From Climacium dendroides (lineage: Eukaryota > Streptophyta > Bryopsida > Hypnales > Climaciaceae): DNA of 64,000 nt. Where the stretch lies: contig OX467082.1 of NCBI GenBank assembly GCA_950106755.1, positions 49,928,588-49,992,587 of the forward strand. Direction: 5' to 3'. The translations under genes and the position numbers were made by a program. The notes beneath the pieces were generated by a model. That model searched no databases and was not told the DNA's origin. It saw only the letters and a program-made list of their open reading frames with translations. This document shows, piece by piece, positions 62,406 to 64,000 of this stretch. Positions within the stretch are counted from its first letter, which is position 1. The number at the start of each line of letters is the position of its first letter.

Positions 62406-62409
62406 TTAA

Positions 62410-63943
62410 AAATAATCCAAAATTGGATTTTTGACTCTATGCACATGAATATAAACCTTAAAGGATGAGGCCCTATTATCAAAGTAGTTTGACAAAAATG
62501 ATCAAATTCTTTAATGAACAAGTATATATTTTTTATTTCTAACATTTCTTAATTCTGAAGGCCCATTGTCCATTTGGAGAACAAATTGAATTTCAAGCAA
62601 GTACTTACAAACTCAATTTTTGTCATGATTTTTTGAAAATTTTTTAATATAGAAAATTTGATTATCTTTGTGGATTTTTTTTCAATTAGTGTCTGAAAAC
62701 AAAATTATGCCTAGATAAGCTTATAACAAAGGAAACCATGTAGCAAAAAAAAAATTTAAAATTTAAAATTTTATTCTCATAGATTATATTTTTGTCTATA
62801 TGTGAATCATTTGGATAAGTAATGTGAAAGCCCATTTTTCAAGAAGATGTTTAGACTGCTAAAAAACAAGAATAGTGCATTTTAAATCCATCTTAGAGAT
62901 ATTAATAATTTAGTTTTTCCTTCTATCTTATACCTACTTCTACTTATATTTTTTCTAAGAATAAAAATTAAATTTTTCTGAATTTTTTTTCTAGACCTCA
63001 ACTCAATTCTCCACCATAAGGATTTAAACCTCAAAAATCTGCAATACAATTAAATTTAAGCTAAGAAGATTGCAAGTCAAATTATCTAGTTCCACAATGT
63101 GCAAAAAAAAAATTGTTTTCTTCGCTTTAAATGCAAACATCTTGCAATTAATGCGATCAAAATTTCTGAAATGGATAAGTAACTTTCAACCAAGGCCATT
63201 TTTTCGCCAAAAAACACCTCCCATCTTTGTAAGATTAACCCCTAAATCCTACAAAGATGGGTAAGTAACTTTCAACCAAAAGCACAAAAGTATCATAAGA
63301 CCATAGTGTCTTAGAAAATTGTCTATCATAAACATGGGAGGATTCAAAATGGTAAGTAAATGCATTTAACTCCTAAATGAATTCCATGTTTTTAGACTCA
63401 AAATTGCTTCAAAGTACTCAAACCTAAAGTAAAGTTAAAATTTTCACCTATATTTATTTATTAACAAATCCAACCATAGGATCCTTTTCTTGACATATTA
63501 GAATACACCTTCCTAAAATTTCAAACTAAAAAACCTTACTAATTGCAAGATCAAGTTAATTAGATTTTAAATAGAAGTATTATCAACTCTTCCCATTCAA
63601 ATGGTTAGATTTCATCTTTCAAACTTTTTACACAAAAATGTGTAGATCCTACAACTTGTTACTCTCTATAAAATGTTGAAAAAATTAATTTGAAATAAAT
63701 ATAATAATCTCAACAAAAAAAATTTCATATTCATATTTGAAAATATAGTAAATAGAAAGAAACAGACTATGATTTAAAATACTAATTTGTTGAAAATTTA
63801 GTTATGGTAATGAAAAATGTCAATTCCAATAGTTGTAATGTTGTGATAGACAATCTACAACCAATGCATTTTTTTTAAATATTGAAAATTTAATTAAATA
63901 AAGAACTTCAAAGTTTATTTTAGAGTAGACAATCCATAATTGT
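62410..63943. other. AT-rich intergenic DNA
   Basis: There is no gene. A small local duplication, TAAGTAACTTTCAACCA, occurs at about 63177 and 63261, with an inverted pair CCCATCTTTGTA/TACAAAGATGGG (63219-63260) between the two copies. Confidence 0.55.
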
Positions 63944-64000
63944 CACAAACAAAAACTCCTCATAATTTTCATCTCATTAATTAAAATAAAGTTATTCAAA
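63944..64000 (-). repeat. Partial copy of the dispersed foldback family
   Basis: ACTCCTCATAATTTTCATCT and what follows resemble the right arm of the inverted repeat at 26775-26840. The copy runs off the window. Confidence 0.7.

Overview
The window looks like nuclear DNA of a land plant, most likely a non-flowering lineage such as a bryophyte. It has spliced genes with GT-AG introns, a plant ABCG transporter with a Cys-rich extracellular N-terminus, an organelle-type MnmG with an N-terminal extension, and an HD-Zip homeodomain fragment. AT-rich intergenic DNA is full of plant transposons, and there is one 200-N assembly gap. I cannot name the species from sequence alone.

Layout. 1-3.7 kb: broken minus-strand Ty3/gypsy pieces, interrupted by the end of a CACTA-type element. 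4.2 kb: a perfect CACTA-type MITE. 7.1-10.3 kb: a decayed plus-strand gypsy element whose last recognisable domain is a C5 cytosine-methyltransferase-like region. 11.26-23.37 kb: a 12.1-kb Mutator-like DNA transposon with terminal inverted repeats and an 11-bp flanking direct repeat. 23.4-35.5 kb: AT-rich DNA with MITEs, a long inverted repeat and a GC-rich island. 36.8-44.56 kb: an ABCG transporter gene running into the gap, with an antisense HD-Zip fragment in an early intron. 44.8-49.8 kb: tandem repeats, a direct-repeat pair and two MITEs. 50.46-55.86 kb: an intact-looking 13-exon minus-strand MnmG/GidA gene. 56.5-61.0 kb: a 5'-truncated Ty1/copia element with a 3' LTR. 61.0-62.4 kb: two TTAA-flanked piggyBac-type non-autonomous elements.

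Most notable. The 12.1-kb element carries two divergent genes. The minus-strand gene is a MULE-type transposase with a C-terminal SWIM zinc finger. The plus-strand gene has ten exons and reads as a ParB/sulfiredoxin-fold domain followed by a permuted (motif IV before motif I) N6/N4 adenine/cytosine-methyltransferase-like domain. That is the architecture of bacterial and phage ParB-methylase proteins, but here it is spliced and inside a eukaryotic transposon. Its second intron holds about ten copies of a palindromic core (GCCGTTAACGGC type). Each gene has one in-frame stop, so this copy looks recently dead or needs readthrough. A retrotransposon cytosine methyltransferase and a DNA-transposon ParB-methylase thus lie within 12 kb of each other.

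Exon limits were placed by eye from splice consensus and frame continuity and may be off by a few bases. Family names come from recognised motifs, not from a search.
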